A DNA stretch of 64,000 nucleotides from Taibaiella sp. KBW10 (GCF_003852495.1 NZ_QAJI01000003.1:272497-336496); one strand, 5' to 3'; shown: positions 19,185 through 28,418, counted from the stretch's first letter. The notes: generated by a model not told the origin, from the letters alone. A program made the numbers and translations.

Positions 19185-21110
19185 TTATTTTTTACCTAGA
19201 CGGAAGAGTGTATACCCCAAGGATAGTCGGATATAGGTTTGCGAAAATATTTGACGCAAATCAGGTTCCGCAATGCGATTATAACCCGATAGATTTTGTT
19301 GTATTAACACATCAAGCATCAGCTTCTCTCTGAAAGTATAACTAAGCCCTAAACTATACCCGAAGCATACTGGGCTTTGGTTTTGGGGTATCAGGGATGG
19401 CTTATAGTTATAGAAGGGATTGCTTCCCGGGTGCAAAAACTTACCTGAGGCCGCAGGTGCTGTGGTATCGATACTATTTAATACGGTATCAGTAATCGTA
19501 AGACCAGATAATGTGCGTAGTTTATTATTCCACAAAACGATCTTACCAAAAGTCAAATTGACTCCTGCCGTGGCAGAAAAATGCCGGCTTATTTTATATT
19601 GGAATAGGAAAGGCAGTTCCAGTTCTACAAAATTTCTTTTCGCTTCTATTGAAGTAATGATAGAGTCATAGGTTTGCCTGTATGCAAAATCATATCTATT
19701 TCCGAGTAAGCTATCTTGTCTGATATTAAATAGTTCCGCTATGGTTGGCCCCGCCTGATAAAAATTACCGGTCATACGTGTATAGGAGCGGTTTAACCGC
19801 GCTACTTTAATACTTGGCTGGAACAAGAAATTCCAGCGGTTTGAAAACTGCAGCGCTCCAAATATAGAACCCACATACTTTCCGGCAGTAAAACTATTGA
19901 ATCCATTTTCATAGCCGGCCTTGATGCCCATAGATACATTTAGCGGTTTCTTGATCTTCTTTTCTTCTGTAACATTAAGGGTTTTGGTTTTTGATATGCT
20001 CTCTTTAGGGAACGTATTATTTTTATCTTGTTCTTTCTTTACAACAGCTGATTTTCCGGTATGCGGAACAATTGTATGCTCTACTGTGTTCTTGGTGCTT
20101 TCCTCCGCTTTTATGGATATATCAGGATTAGCAGCTATCGTTTGCAAGCCCGGTTCCGGAGTATTATTTTGCTCCTTTAGGGTTCCGATTCGACCCACCT
20201 CGGCATTGGTTTTTTTATGGGCCGGTGCGTCTGTCGGATCTTTAAATTGCGCGCTATGCACGATTATCGAATTTGACTCATTTTTCGCTGCACTTTTCGG
20301 AGCAGGCTTATTGTACTTCTGCCTTTTCGATTTGCTGCTTACCGCAATATCCTTTTTATATGGTTGCTTTATGGCGTTCTGATCGCTTGTTACTTCGGTA
20401 TTTGATTCTTCCATACCCACTGTAGTACTCGACTTTTGTGCTGATTTTTTAGATTTCGTCAAAGTATTTTCAACCACGCGTCCTTTTAAGACCGTATTTT
20501 CTGCCGGGGAAGCCTCATCCGTAATACGATTTACGTGATGTGCTTCGATTTGCCGATCCTGATGCGGCAATGTGTGCTCATTTTGTGCTACAGTCCTTTG
20601 TGCCACATTAGGGGTTGCCTTCCTTTTTTGATGAAGCAATTGTACTTCCTCTTTTGTAACCACACCTCTAACAGCATCCGATTTAGCCCTATGATTGCGC
20701 TTACCCGGATTACGCTCCGGTTTATTTTTAGTTAACGGATGCTTGCTTACCGACATCGCTATGTCATTTATATTGACCCGCTCCTGCGTTTTTTGTTTCG
20801 TATTTATTTTGGGGCTATACTGTTGTGCTACATTTGTCTTATTTCTTTGAGACACAATAGACTGGCTCACTGCATGCTTAATCAAAGAGAATGAGGACTT
20901 GGACCGGGTGGCATAATATGCCGCAATAGCGACCCCAATCAGTAACACCGCTAGTGAGATCTGAAACCACCATCCGAATATACGGCGATCCGCACGATCG
21001 TCATCTAATCTCTTTTCCAATGCCTCCCATACCAATAAGGGAGGTGTCTCGGTAGCATTACCGAGCTCTTCTTGAAAAAATTGGTCAATATTTCTTTTGT
21101 TATTATTCAT
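19185..21110 (-). CDS. Sigma-linked membrane protein with C-terminal outer-membrane barrel
   Basis: 641 residues with an odd layout. Residues 1-45 are cytosolic (MNNNKRNIDQFFQEEL, LLVWEALEKRLDD) and resemble the short anti-sigma-like heads seen next to Bacteroidota sigma factors. Residues 47-66 form one membrane helix. About 67-390 is a long, highly charged, low-complexity stretch rich in Lys, Asn, Gln, Thr and Ser. From about 393 to the end there is an outer-membrane beta-barrel (SMGIKAGYENGFNSFTAGKY, LELPFLFQYKISRHFSATAGVN, YIRLSLGYTLF), ending with a barrel-type strand and GKK. One chain could therefore bridge both membranes. It starts four bases after the stop of the sigma factor gene, so the two are co-expressed. 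Function as anti-sigma factor and envelope sensor is inferred. Confidence 0.75.
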   Translation of the reverse strand: MNNNKRNIDQFFQEELGNATETPPLLVWEALEKRLDDDRADRRIFGWWFQISLAVLLIGVAIAAYYATRSKSSFSLIKHAVSQSIVSQRNKTNVAQQYSPKINTKQKTQERVNINDIAMSVSKHPLTKNKPERNPGKRNHRAKSDAVRGVVTKEEVQLLHQKRKATPNVAQRTVAQNEHTLPHQDRQIEAHHVNRITDEASPAENTVLKGRVVENTLTKSKKSAQKSSTTVGMEESNTEVTSDQNAIKQPYKKDIAVSSKSKRQKYNKPAPKSAAKNESNSIIVHSAQFKDPTDAPAHKKTNAEVGRIGTLKEQNNTPEPGLQTIAANPDISIKAEESTKNTVEHTIVPHTGKSAVVKKEQDKNNTFPKESISKTKTLNVTEEKKIKKPLNVSMGIKAGYENGFNSFTAGKYVGSIFGALQFSNRWNFLFQPSIKVARLNRSYTRMTGNFYQAGPTIAELFNIRQDSLLGNRYDFAYRQTYDSIITSIEAKRNFVELELPFLFQYKISRHFSATAGVNLTFGKIVLWNNKLRTLSGLTITDTVLNSIDTTAPAASGKFLHPGSNPFYNYKPSLIPQNQSPVCFGYSLGLSYTFREKLMLDVLIQQNLSGYNRIAEPDLRQIFSQTYIRLSLGYTLFRLGKK

Positions 21111-21114
21111 TGCT

Positions 21115-21702
21115 TTACGTTAAAGCGTCAATCTTTTCTTTTAATCGGCGTCTGGCATCATTTAAATGCCATCGACTATTGTTTTCTGTAATACCCAATA
21201 AACCTGCAATTTCTTTATGCGAAAAATCGTCAAATACAAACAAATTGAAGACACTCCGCTGCATATCGGGTAAACCATGAACTAATGTGATCAATTCATT
21301 GTAGGCTAATTTTGCTATACTTGTTTCGGGGATGGAGATCTCTTGTCCTTTGACTTCTGTCTTTACAATCTGATCTTGTTTTATTTTTTTACGCAGAAAG
21401 TCCATCGTGGTATTGATCGTAATTCTATGCATCCAGCCTTCAAAAGAACCGGAATGAGCATATTTTTCGATATGCGTCAAAATTTTAAAAAAACTTTCGT
21501 TCAGGATTTCTCCGGCATGATTTACATCATATACATATCTACGGATTTTGGCATAGAGGGCAGGCGAAAAATGGTCATACAGCGTTTTTTGCGCACGTTT
21601 ATCTTTGGCAATACACTGTTGAATAAGCAAAAACAACCCTTCAACGCCTGAAAAGGCTCTGTCTTTTTTCAAAGGGGCGGTTTGTGTTTCTTCTATTCTC
21701 AA
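21115..21702 (-). CDS. ECF-type RNA polymerase sigma-70 factor
   Basis: 195 residues. Region 2 (about 30-95: LYDHFSPALYAKIRRYVYDVNHAGEILNESFFKIL ... GWMHRITINTTMDFLRKK) and region 4 (about 130-190: LPDMQRSVFNLFVFDDFSHKEIAGLLGITENNSRWHLNDARRRLKEKI) are both clear; the helix-turn-helix is FSHKEIAGLLGITENNSRW. It should direct RNA polymerase to envelope-related promoters when released by the membrane protein encoded just downstream. The first codon is TTG at 21702; no ATG occurs early enough, so this unusual start is likely. The target genes may include the neighbouring T9SS cargo, but that is only suggested by position. Confidence 0.93.
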   Translation of the reverse strand: MRIEETQTAPLKKDRAFSGVEGLFLLIQQCIAKDKRAQKTLYDHFSPALYAKIRRYVYDVNHAGEILNESFFKILTHIEKYAHSGSFEGWMHRITINTTMDFLRKKIKQDQIVKTEVKGQEISIPETSIAKLAYNELITLVHGLPDMQRSVFNLFVFDDFSHKEIAGLLGITENNSRWHLNDARRRLKEKIDALT

Positions 21703-22127
21703 AATATTTAGCGGGATCTATTAGGTCATTACGAAGCATACTTCCATAAGCATGACGTATGGAAATCATAAAGCGTTAGTACTTAATCATATTTTATTTT
21801 CAATCATATCATTCATCATCCCCGACTGAACTTACCGATAACCGTTTGCTACACGAAAAGCGGGTACAGTACTTTAAAAGATAAAGAACAATCTGTTTAT
21901 AAAAAACAGGGTTTGATAATATTTCAATACGCATCTATTTGCATCATGGTGGCAACCATCCTATTGGCACAAACAGGCATTTTGGTCGGGTTGTTGTCTG
22001 GTAAAAAACGGAAAAGCACCTGTCACTTTGAATCATCAAAATCGCTTAGCCGGAGAAAGAATAGAACAACATTTCGATTGCCTAAAAATAGTCAAATAAA
22101 ATTGTATATTTAACCCGTTGAATAAAA
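21703..22127 (+). other. Gene-free divergent region between sigma gene and T9SS cargo
   Basis: 425 bases. Apart from the promoter-like AAAATTGTATATT at 22098-22110 I see no strong signals. A 66-codon open frame at 21913-22113 starts with TTG and has one hydrophobic segment, but its basic tail has no protein-like pattern and I do not call it. Confidence 0.5.
22098..22110 (+). promoter_or_regulatory. Shared upstream motif, first paralogue
   Basis: AAAATTGTATATT lies 17 bases before the ATG at 22128. The same 13 bases recur 22 bases before the paralogous gene at 24519. TATATT resembles the -7 box with a changed end. Their retention suggests that both genes are read from the same kind of promoter. 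Confidence 0.45.
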
Positions 22128-24197
22128 ATGAATAACATGAGTAAAATATATGTAACCCACTTAACCATATTGCTACTATTATTTAACGCCTTAGCCGCAC
22201 TAGGTCAGGGAGAGAATAATCAATGGCATTTTGGAAGGGGTCATCATATGGATTTCAATAATAGTCCGCCCACTTATGATACGAACTCAAATATAGTTAC
22301 TTCGGAGGGCAGCGCTACGGTTTCCGATGCTCAGGGTAATCTAATCTTCTATACGATGGGTTGTCGTATCTGGGATCGGAACGGCAATGAAATGCCTAAT
22401 GCCACCGGCCTCTTGGGCAATGGACCGGCCAATAGTGGATTTGTGGGTTCCGGACGGGAAAGTGTTCAAATCCTTCCCAACCCCGGCAATGCCAATCAGT
22501 TTTATGTTTTTTCGGCCAGCGATGCGGAAGACGGCCTGGATACACTTTTCTACCACATTGTGGATATGAGTCTGAATGGCGGTTTGGGCGATGTGATACC
22601 CGCTTCTAAAAACACGGTATTATTTGATGCCGGCTATTTCGGACTTACGGAAATAACCGCTACAGCTTACGGAGATTGTAATACCTATTGGTATATTGTC
22701 GCTACCGGCACACCTCAAAATGGCGATATCCTTGCCTTCAAAGTAGATGAGGACGGCGTATCTACTACTCCGGTCAGGTCTATAGTGGGTATAAACTATA
22801 TGGCTGATATGTACATATCAAACATGAGTCCGATAGCCTATTTTGCAGTACATCAGGGTGTAGTACGTTCCTCATTCAATAAAAGTACCGGGGTATTCAA
22901 TAATTTCGAGATGCTCATTAATAATTTTGGCGATAGCCACATTGCATTGTCGCCTAATGAGCAGGTTTTATACCGTGCTACTCCTTATTCCTTAACGCAA
23001 TATAATCTGCAACCCTATCCCGATACGACAGCCATTGCAGCCTCTGTAGTCACGCTTCTGCCATTAGCCAATTTAGGAGATATCCGGCTGGGTCCCGACA
23101 ACAAAATCTATATGCCGCAGGCTTTTCTAAACGCATATATGTCCCGGATAGAACAGCCCAATGTATTAGGTACAGGCTGTATGTTTATCCCACAGTACAT
23201 GTCGATCCCCAACCAAATATCCTATTATGCTTCTTTCGGTCCACCCGCGAGAATCCGGACACACCGGGATACTATTTTCAGCAAAACCATGCCCGCGTTT
23301 CCCTGTTCCAGTAGTGGTCTGCAGTTAAGTAGTACACATCCCAATATCACTTCATATCGTTGGAATAATGGAAATACCAGTTCACAGCAGACCGTTTCCC
23401 AACCAGGAATTTACTGGGTCGAGGCCCGATCCAGCGATTGCAAACTCTACATCGACAGCTTTATTGTACAGTACCCGAATATGACTTCATTTCTTGGCGC
23501 CGATACGCTAATCTGCACGGGACAACCTTTAATATTGAATGCATATCCCCCGGATGCAGATGCTTATACCTGGAGCGATGCCAGTACTGGCGCTACACTT
23601 GCGGTAACTGCCGCCGGCACCTATTATGTGACCGCAAAAGAGGGCAATTGCACTTTTTACGATACGATAAAGGTCGACATGGTGAGCCCGGCAATAGCCA
23701 TCCTGCAGGCAGATACAACTATTTGTTCCGGAAGCAGCATAATGGTAACGGCCGCTACGAATATGAATAGCACCATATATTGGAACACAGGACAGACTGG
23801 TTCTTCTGTGTCAGCAACCAAAGCCGGGCCTTATATTGCTGCTACGCAAAATATATGTGGTATACAGTCCGATACTCTGCTCCTTACAGAAGTAAACTGC
23901 GACTGTCTACCTATGGTGCCTAATACCTTTACCCCAAACAAGGATGGCCGTAATGATGTCTTTATGCCCTTATTCCGCGGCACTTGTGAGACAAAGTTCT
24001 ATGAACTGCATATCTATAACCGTTACGGACAGCTGGTCTTCTCTTCTTTTCAGAAAGACAAAGGTTGGGATGGGAATTACCAGAATAACAAATCAGCAGA
24101 TCCAGGGGTCTATTTCTATATGGTTAAGGTGATCAGCCGCTATGGAGCTGAGGACAAATCGCTTATATTTAAAGGGGATATTACTCTGATACGATAA
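22128..24197 (+). CDS. T9SS type B cargo protein, paralogue 1
   Basis: 689 residues. Signal peptide to about residue 27 (LAALGQ). Residues about 28-395 form a repeat-rich, propeller-like part beginning GENNQWHFGRGHHMDFN and including SDAQGNLIFYTMGCRIWDRNGNEMP and GPDNKIYMPQA. Two to three Ig-like units follow (about 400-600: YRWNNGNTSSQQTVSQPGIYWV, YTWSDASTGATLAVTAAGTYYV). The last 90 residues are a type B (gliding-motility-associated) sorting domain: NTFTPNKDGRNDVF, YNRYGQLVFSS, GWDGNYQ, DPGVYFYMV, ending KGDITLIR. It is secreted by the type IX system. It is a paralogue of the next gene. MSKIY at 22134 is an alternative start. Confidence 0.88.
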   Translation: MNNMSKIYVTHLTILLLLFNALAALGQGENNQWHFGRGHHMDFNNSPPTYDTNSNIVTSEGSATVSDAQGNLIFYTMGCRIWDRNGNEMPNATGLLGNGPANSGFVGSGRESVQILPNPGNANQFYVFSASDAEDGLDTLFYHIVDMSLNGGLGDVIPASKNTVLFDAGYFGLTEITATAYGDCNTYWYIVATGTPQNGDILAFKVDEDGVSTTPVRSIVGINYMADMYISNMSPIAYFAVHQGVVRSSFNKSTGVFNNFEMLINNFGDSHIALSPNEQVLYRATPYSLTQYNLQPYPDTTAIAASVVTLLPLANLGDIRLGPDNKIYMPQAFLNAYMSRIEQPNVLGTGCMFIPQYMSIPNQISYYASFGPPARIRTHRDTIFSKTMPAFPCSSSGLQLSSTHPNITSYRWNNGNTSSQQTVSQPGIYWVEARSSDCKLYIDSFIVQYPNMTSFLGADTLICTGQPLILNAYPPDADAYTWSDASTGATLAVTAAGTYYVTAKEGNCTFYDTIKVDMVSPAIAILQADTTICSGSSIMVTAATNMNSTIYWNTGQTGSSVSATKAGPYIAATQNICGIQSDTLLLTEVNCDCLPMVPNTFTPNKDGRNDVFMPLFRGTCETKFYELHIYNRYGQLVFSSFQKDKGWDGNYQNNKSADPGVYFYMVKVISRYGAEDKSLIFKGDITLIR

Positions 24198-24254
24198 GAC
24201 TCCCATTTAATGCACGGATAAAATTCTTTATTACTATCCGCATATAAGCAACTA

Positions 24255-24275
24255 TTTCATTCGTCCTTTTGTGGC
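24255..24275 (-). repeat. 21-base fragment of the dispersed repeat
   Basis: Exact reverse complement of 52153-52173, the right edge of repeat copy B. The flanks on both sides do not match, so this may be a remnant or a separate module of the same repeat family. Confidence 0.5.
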
Positions 24276-24483
24276 AATGGTCATTACCGTTTAGCTTACA
24301 AATAACTTGGGTAGAAAACCCCGCGAAATAAAAGCAATAAACACGGGCCGTAAAAGCGCATTAAAAAAATAAAAAGGGGTGCCTGCGCATCTCTTTTTTA
24401 TTGATCTTGCTTGTTTTAGCTGAAGTTTGTTCAAGGAGATTGGCCCATAAATAAAGCAGTCTTCCAGCTCACATAAAAGAAAA

Positions 24484-24496
24484 AAAATTGTATATT
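24484..24496 (+). promoter_or_regulatory. Shared upstream motif, second paralogue
   Basis: AAAATTGTATATT, identical to 22098-22110, 22 bases before the ATG at 24519. It argues against the upstream TTG at 24495 as start codon, because that codon would lie inside the motif. Confidence 0.45.
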
Positions 24497-24518
24497 GAGG
24501 GGGTATAATCAGATTCAC

Positions 24519-26585
24519 ATGAAGAAAATATACCGTATCTGGCTACCGCTATTATTTATGTTGCTGTCAGGGAGCATGGTGGCACTGGCGCAGGGAGAGA
24601 ATAAGCAATGGCACTTCGGAATGGGTCATCATATCAACTTTAATACCACGCCACCCAGCTATAACCAGAATTCTAATATGGCTACTTTTGAAAGCAGTGC
24701 TGCCGTAAGTGATGCTCAGGGCAACCTGCTTTTTTATACCATAGGCTGCCGCATCTGGGACCGCAATGGCAACCAGATGCCCAATGCTACCGGCCTGTTG
24801 GGCAATGGGCCATCCTGGGGTACCGTGCAAGGTTCGGGCCAGGAAAGTGTGCAGATATTGCCCAACCCGGCAAATTCCAATCAGTATTACGTGTTCTCTG
24901 CCAATGCCAGCGAGGACGGTATGGATAAAGTATATTACCATATCGTGGATATGAGCCTGAATGGAGGCTTGGGAGATGTGATACCGGCTTCAAAAAACAC
25001 CTTGTTGCTGGATGCAGGGCTGTATGGTATCACCGAGAATACCGGTACTGCTTATGGCGATTGTAATAATTACTGGTATATTGTATTAACAAAGGCCCCT
25101 TGTCAATATTATGCTTTTAAAGTAGATGCCAACGGTGTATCAACCACTCCTGTTATCTCCACGCCTAATATTCCGGTTGCTGAAGGATCTTTTAAGGTCT
25201 CGAATCTCCGGCAGGCTTCCTATACCGCCTCGAATAGCGGCGATATGATACGTTCCTCATTTAATAAAACCACCGGGATATTCAGTAATTTCGGAACTAT
25301 TCCGAATACGGCGACCTGGCATTTTGAACTGTCTCCTGATGAGCAAATCCTATACACTTCTGATGCCGCAACCATAAAGCAATTTAACTTACAGCTCTAC
25401 CCTAACCTAACGGCGATCGGGGCTTCGGTAACAACTGTTGGCACAGGTGGCCCTCATTTTGATTTTCGACTCGCTCCTGACGGTAAAATCTATGTGTCCA
25501 GCATCGGCAACTATATCGGCCGGATTGAACAGCCCAATCTCATCGGCCCGGCCTGTACCTTTACACCTCAGTTTTTCACCGTCACCGGAACTGCAAGCTC
25601 TTTACTCTTGGCCAGATTGGGGCCCAATAATTTAAAGCCGCCACATAACTCTTCAGATACAATCCGCAGCCACACCTCAGCAATGCTTCTTTGCGAGGAA
25701 GACAGTGTAGTGCTCGAAAACCTGCACCCGGGCAATACTACTTTTTACTGGTATGACGGCAGTAATGCTGATCACCATACGATAACGCAGCCTGGGACTT
25801 ATTGGGTACGCTCCTCCCATAATGCCTGCACGCTCTATATAGACACTTTTACCGTCAGCAGGTCTCCCGCTCCCCTGATCCTGGGCAAGGACACCATGAT
25901 CTGTAAAGGCCATGAAGCCATCTTAAATGCTTTCGATCCCAGGTTCGATCATTATGAATGGAGCGACGGCAGCACCGGAACAACACTTACAGTAAATACG
26001 CCGGGCACTTATTATGTGACCGTACAAGCAGGGCCATGCACTTTCTCCGATTCGATTAAGTTAGGTATCACGGAACCGGAAATAAATATCCTTCAAGCGG
26101 ATACATCAATTTGCAGCGGAAGCACAATATATGTAAGCGCCAGCACCAATATGAACAGTGCTATCTACTGGAATTCCGGGCAAAGCGGGCCGTCCATTCC
26201 CATAAGCAAGCCGGGGACTTATGTGGCTTCCACGCAAAATATGTGCGGTATACAGTCGGATACTCTGCTGCTCACAGAAATCAATTGTGACTGTGTACCC
26301 ATCATCCCTAATAGCTTTACCCCCAACAGGGATGGTCGTAATGATGTATTTATGCCGGTATTTCCAGGCAGTTGTGATGCAAAGTTTTATGAGTTGCATA
26401 TCTATAACCGCTATGGCCAGCTGGTTTTCTCCTCCTTTCAGAGAGACAGGGGCTGGGACGGAACCTATCAGGGCAATACACCCGCAGATCCCGGCACCTA
26501 TTTCTATATCGTTAAGGTCATCAATCGTTATGGCGCGGAGGACAAACCGCTTACGCTCAAAGGAGATATTAGCCTGATACGGTAA
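24519..26585 (+). CDS. T9SS type B cargo protein, paralogue 2
   Basis: 688 residues, co-linear with the preceding gene along its whole length. A signal peptide ends near ALAQ (residue 25), then GENKQWHFGMGHHINFN, SDAQGNLLFYTIGCRIWDRNG and VDMSLNGGLGDVIPASKNT match the first paralogue nearly word for word. Ig-like repeats (ITQPGTYWVRSS, GSTGTTLTVNTPGTYYVTV) and the type B sorting domain (IPNSFTPNRDGRNDVFMP, YNRYGQLVFSS, KGDISLIR) follow. The N-terminal half has drifted most in the middle (about 190-330). I prefer the ATG at 24519 to the TTG eight codons upstream, which sits in the promoter motif. Probably a surface protein of unknown ligand, arisen by tandem duplication. Confidence 0.88.
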   Translation: MKKIYRIWLPLLFMLLSGSMVALAQGENKQWHFGMGHHINFNTTPPSYNQNSNMATFESSAAVSDAQGNLLFYTIGCRIWDRNGNQMPNATGLLGNGPSWGTVQGSGQESVQILPNPANSNQYYVFSANASEDGMDKVYYHIVDMSLNGGLGDVIPASKNTLLLDAGLYGITENTGTAYGDCNNYWYIVLTKAPCQYYAFKVDANGVSTTPVISTPNIPVAEGSFKVSNLRQASYTASNSGDMIRSSFNKTTGIFSNFGTIPNTATWHFELSPDEQILYTSDAATIKQFNLQLYPNLTAIGASVTTVGTGGPHFDFRLAPDGKIYVSSIGNYIGRIEQPNLIGPACTFTPQFFTVTGTASSLLLARLGPNNLKPPHNSSDTIRSHTSAMLLCEEDSVVLENLHPGNTTFYWYDGSNADHHTITQPGTYWVRSSHNACTLYIDTFTVSRSPAPLILGKDTMICKGHEAILNAFDPRFDHYEWSDGSTGTTLTVNTPGTYYVTVQAGPCTFSDSIKLGITEPEINILQADTSICSGSTIYVSASTNMNSAIYWNSGQSGPSIPISKPGTYVASTQNMCGIQSDTLLLTEINCDCVPIIPNSFTPNRDGRNDVFMPVFPGSCDAKFYELHIYNRYGQLVFSSFQRDRGWDGTYQGNTPADPGTYFYIVKVINRYGAEDKPLTLKGDISLIR

Positions 26586-26630
26586 TATTTATACCGGGTA
26601 AAATGCATAACTGAAAACATATTCGCAAAA

Positions 26631-26664
26631 AAAATCCCCCGAAACCAAGGTTCCGGGGGATTTT
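26631..26664. terminator. Bidirectional terminator
   Basis: An 11-bp stem AAAATCCCCCG with its complement, and an inner AACC/GGTT, between the convergent T9SS gene and hppD. A-rich on the left, T-rich on the right. Confidence 0.88.
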
Positions 26665-26688
26665 AATATAATAATCGTACAGACAAAC

Positions 26689-27822
26689 TTAGAGATTACC
26701 TCTTTTCGCTTGTTCTCTCTCGATACTTTCAAACAATGCTTTAAAATTACCCGCGCCAAAACTTTGGGCACCATGTCTTTCGATAATTTCAAAGAACAAG
26801 GTCGGACGATCTTCTACCGGTTTGGTAAAGATCTGTAACAAATAACCTTCTTCATCGCGATCTACGAGGATGCCTAAAGCCTGCAGCTTTTTCATATCTT
26901 CATCGATCTTGCCTACCCTTTCAGGCAACATATCATAGTAAGCTTCCGGTGGTGCACTTAAAAATTCTACGCCTCTGCTTTTCAGATCTGTAACGGTTTT
27001 TACGATGTCTTTAGTCGCTACGGCAATATGCTGTACGCCTTCACCTTCATAATACTCCAGGTATTCTTCAATCTGGGATTTCTTCTTTCCTTCTGCGGGT
27101 TCGTTGATCGGGAATTTAGAGAATCCGTTACCATTACTCATTACCTTACTCATTAAGGCAGAATATTCGGTATTGATTTGCTTATCATCAAAAGAAAGGA
27201 TGTTTACAAATCCCATCACGTCTTCATACCATTTTACGGTCGGCAACATTCTGTTCCAGCCTACATTACCCACACAGTGATCTACATATAACAATCCGGC
27301 CTCTGCAGGTTGATAATCACTTTCCGATTTTTCATAACCCGGCATAAATGCACCATTGTAGTTTTTACGCTCAATGAACATATGTACCGTTTCTCCATAA
27401 GTAAAGATACCACTCATGCGTACCTCTCCGTTCTCGTCACTAATCGTCACCGGCTCCATATAAGGCTTACCACCTCTTTTCGTTGTTTCTTCAAATGCGC
27501 TATAGGCATCATCTACCCATAAAGCCAGTATTTTCACTCCATCTCCATGTTTTTTCACGTGCTCCGCAATGGGATGATCTGAATGCAAGGCGGTCGTTAA
27601 TACTAAACGGATCTTACCTTGTTGTAACACGTAAGAAGCTCTGTCGCGCACACCCGTTTCAGGACCGGCATAAGCAACCGATTGAAAGCCAAACGCCGTT
27701 TTATAGTAGTGTGCCGCCTGCTTGGCATTACCTACGTAAAACTCGATATAATCTGTACCATTAATTGGTAAAAAATCCTGCGCTTTGGCAATTTTCTGTG
27801 CAAATGTTTCTGTAGTTGACAT
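26689..27822 (-). CDS. hppD: 4-Hydroxyphenylpyruvate dioxygenase
   Basis: 377 residues. Converts 4-hydroxyphenylpyruvate, from tyrosine, to homogentisate with Fe(II) and oxygen in the cytosol; the second step of tyrosine breakdown. Two vicinal-oxygen-chelate domains are visible (about 18-155 and 175-350). The three iron ligands are in place: His182 (YVDHCVGNV), His265 (GVQHIAVAT) and Glu345 (LFFEIIERHG). The C-terminal FGAGNFKALFESIEREQ helix that closes the active site is also present. A -7 box TACATTTG lies upstream at 27863-27870. No other tyrosine-degradation gene sits beside it. Confidence 0.97.
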   Translation of the reverse strand: MSTTETFAQKIAKAQDFLPINGTDYIEFYVGNAKQAAHYYKTAFGFQSVAYAGPETGVRDRASYVLQQGKIRLVLTTALHSDHPIAEHVKKHGDGVKILALWVDDAYSAFEETTKRGGKPYMEPVTISDENGEVRMSGIFTYGETVHMFIERKNYNGAFMPGYEKSESDYQPAEAGLLYVDHCVGNVGWNRMLPTVKWYEDVMGFVNILSFDDKQINTEYSALMSKVMSNGNGFSKFPINEPAEGKKKSQIEEYLEYYEGEGVQHIAVATKDIVKTVTDLKSRGVEFLSAPPEAYYDMLPERVGKIDEDMKKLQALGILVDRDEEGYLLQIFTKPVEDRPTLFFEIIERHGAQSFGAGNFKALFESIEREQAKRGNL

Positions 27823-27862
27823 GATATATTTTTAATTAATTATGTAAATAGTTTTTGCCGTT

Positions 27863-27870
27863 CAAATGTA
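27863..27870 (-). promoter_or_regulatory. -7 promoter box of hppD
   Basis: TACATTTG on the minus strand, 40 bases before the ATG. It lies in an AT-rich gap after the gene at 27890, so hppD can be expressed on its own. The -33 element is not convincing. Confidence 0.5.
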
Positions 27871-27889
27871 ATATTTTTTTTACAAACAC

Positions 27890-28399
27890 TTACGCAAGAT
27901 ATTGCTGCATTTGCTGTATTTGCGGCATCAGCTGGGGCTGTACTTTTAGTCCCTTCATACGCTGCAAATAGCTCCTGGCCACTTCTTTTTCCCCCTTAAT
28001 CACCGCAATATCAGCCAAAGACAGTAAAGCAATGGCCTTATCCTGTTCAACACGCAGACCTTCATCCAATGCCAGTTCAAACAGGTTTTTAGCCGTACTA
28101 AAATCATCTTTTTCCCTGGCGAGGTATGCTTTAATATAATAGAAATAGGCCCTGCGGTTTTTCATTAATCGCTCCGGCTTCGTATTAAGGTTGATGATGG
28201 TCTCCGCTTCTTCCAACTGATTTCTACGCAGTTTGCCCAATGCAAGGTAAACAGTACCCAATTTATAGTATCCCCATAGCAAAGACACGGAAAGTAATGT
28301 CGCTAAGACCAGCAGGATCTTCAGATTCAAAACAGAGGCAACAATGGCGATGATAATACATAAGACCATTAAAGCAAAACGAACAATCGGAGTAAACAA
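27890..28399 (-). CDS. Membrane-anchored TPR-like protein
   Basis: 169 residues with two N-terminal membrane helices (about 7-24 and 27-47), then a helical part with paired-helix repeats (YYKLGTVYLALGKLRRNQLEEAE, YFYYIKAYLAREKDDFSTAKNLFELAL, AIALLSLADIAVIKGEKEVARSYLQRM) typical of tetratricopeptide folds. TPR units usually mediate protein contacts; the partner is not clear. The first codon is TTG at 28399; an ATG ten codons later (28369) is an alternative start that would shorten the first helix. A -7 box at 28419-28426 serves it. It lies between hppD and a carboxypeptidase-regulatory-domain gene on the same strand. Confidence 0.7.
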   Translation of the reverse strand: MFTPIVRFALMVLCIIIAIVASVLNLKILLVLATLLSVSLLWGYYKLGTVYLALGKLRRNQLEEAETIINLNTKPERLMKNRRAYFYYIKAYLAREKDDFSTAKNLFELALDEGLRVEQDKAIALLSLADIAVIKGEKEVARSYLQRMKGLKVQPQLMPQIQQMQQYLA

Positions 28400-28418
28400 A
28401 ATAAAAAATTTAGAGCAA

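Larger units (their letters stand above)
24198..24518 (+). other. Gene-free stretch between the two type B paralogues
   Basis: 321 bases without coding potential. A 21-base stretch at 24255-24275 is the exact reverse complement of 52153-52173, at the edge of repeat copy B. The promoter motif of the second paralogue lies at 24484-24496. No terminator for the first gene is evident. Confidence 0.5.

Noticed and set aside
21913-22113. 66-codon open frame before the first type B cargo gene, with one hydrophobic segment
   Set aside because: It begins with TTG, has a basic tail without pattern and overlaps the likely promoter of the gene at 22128. No family resemblance.
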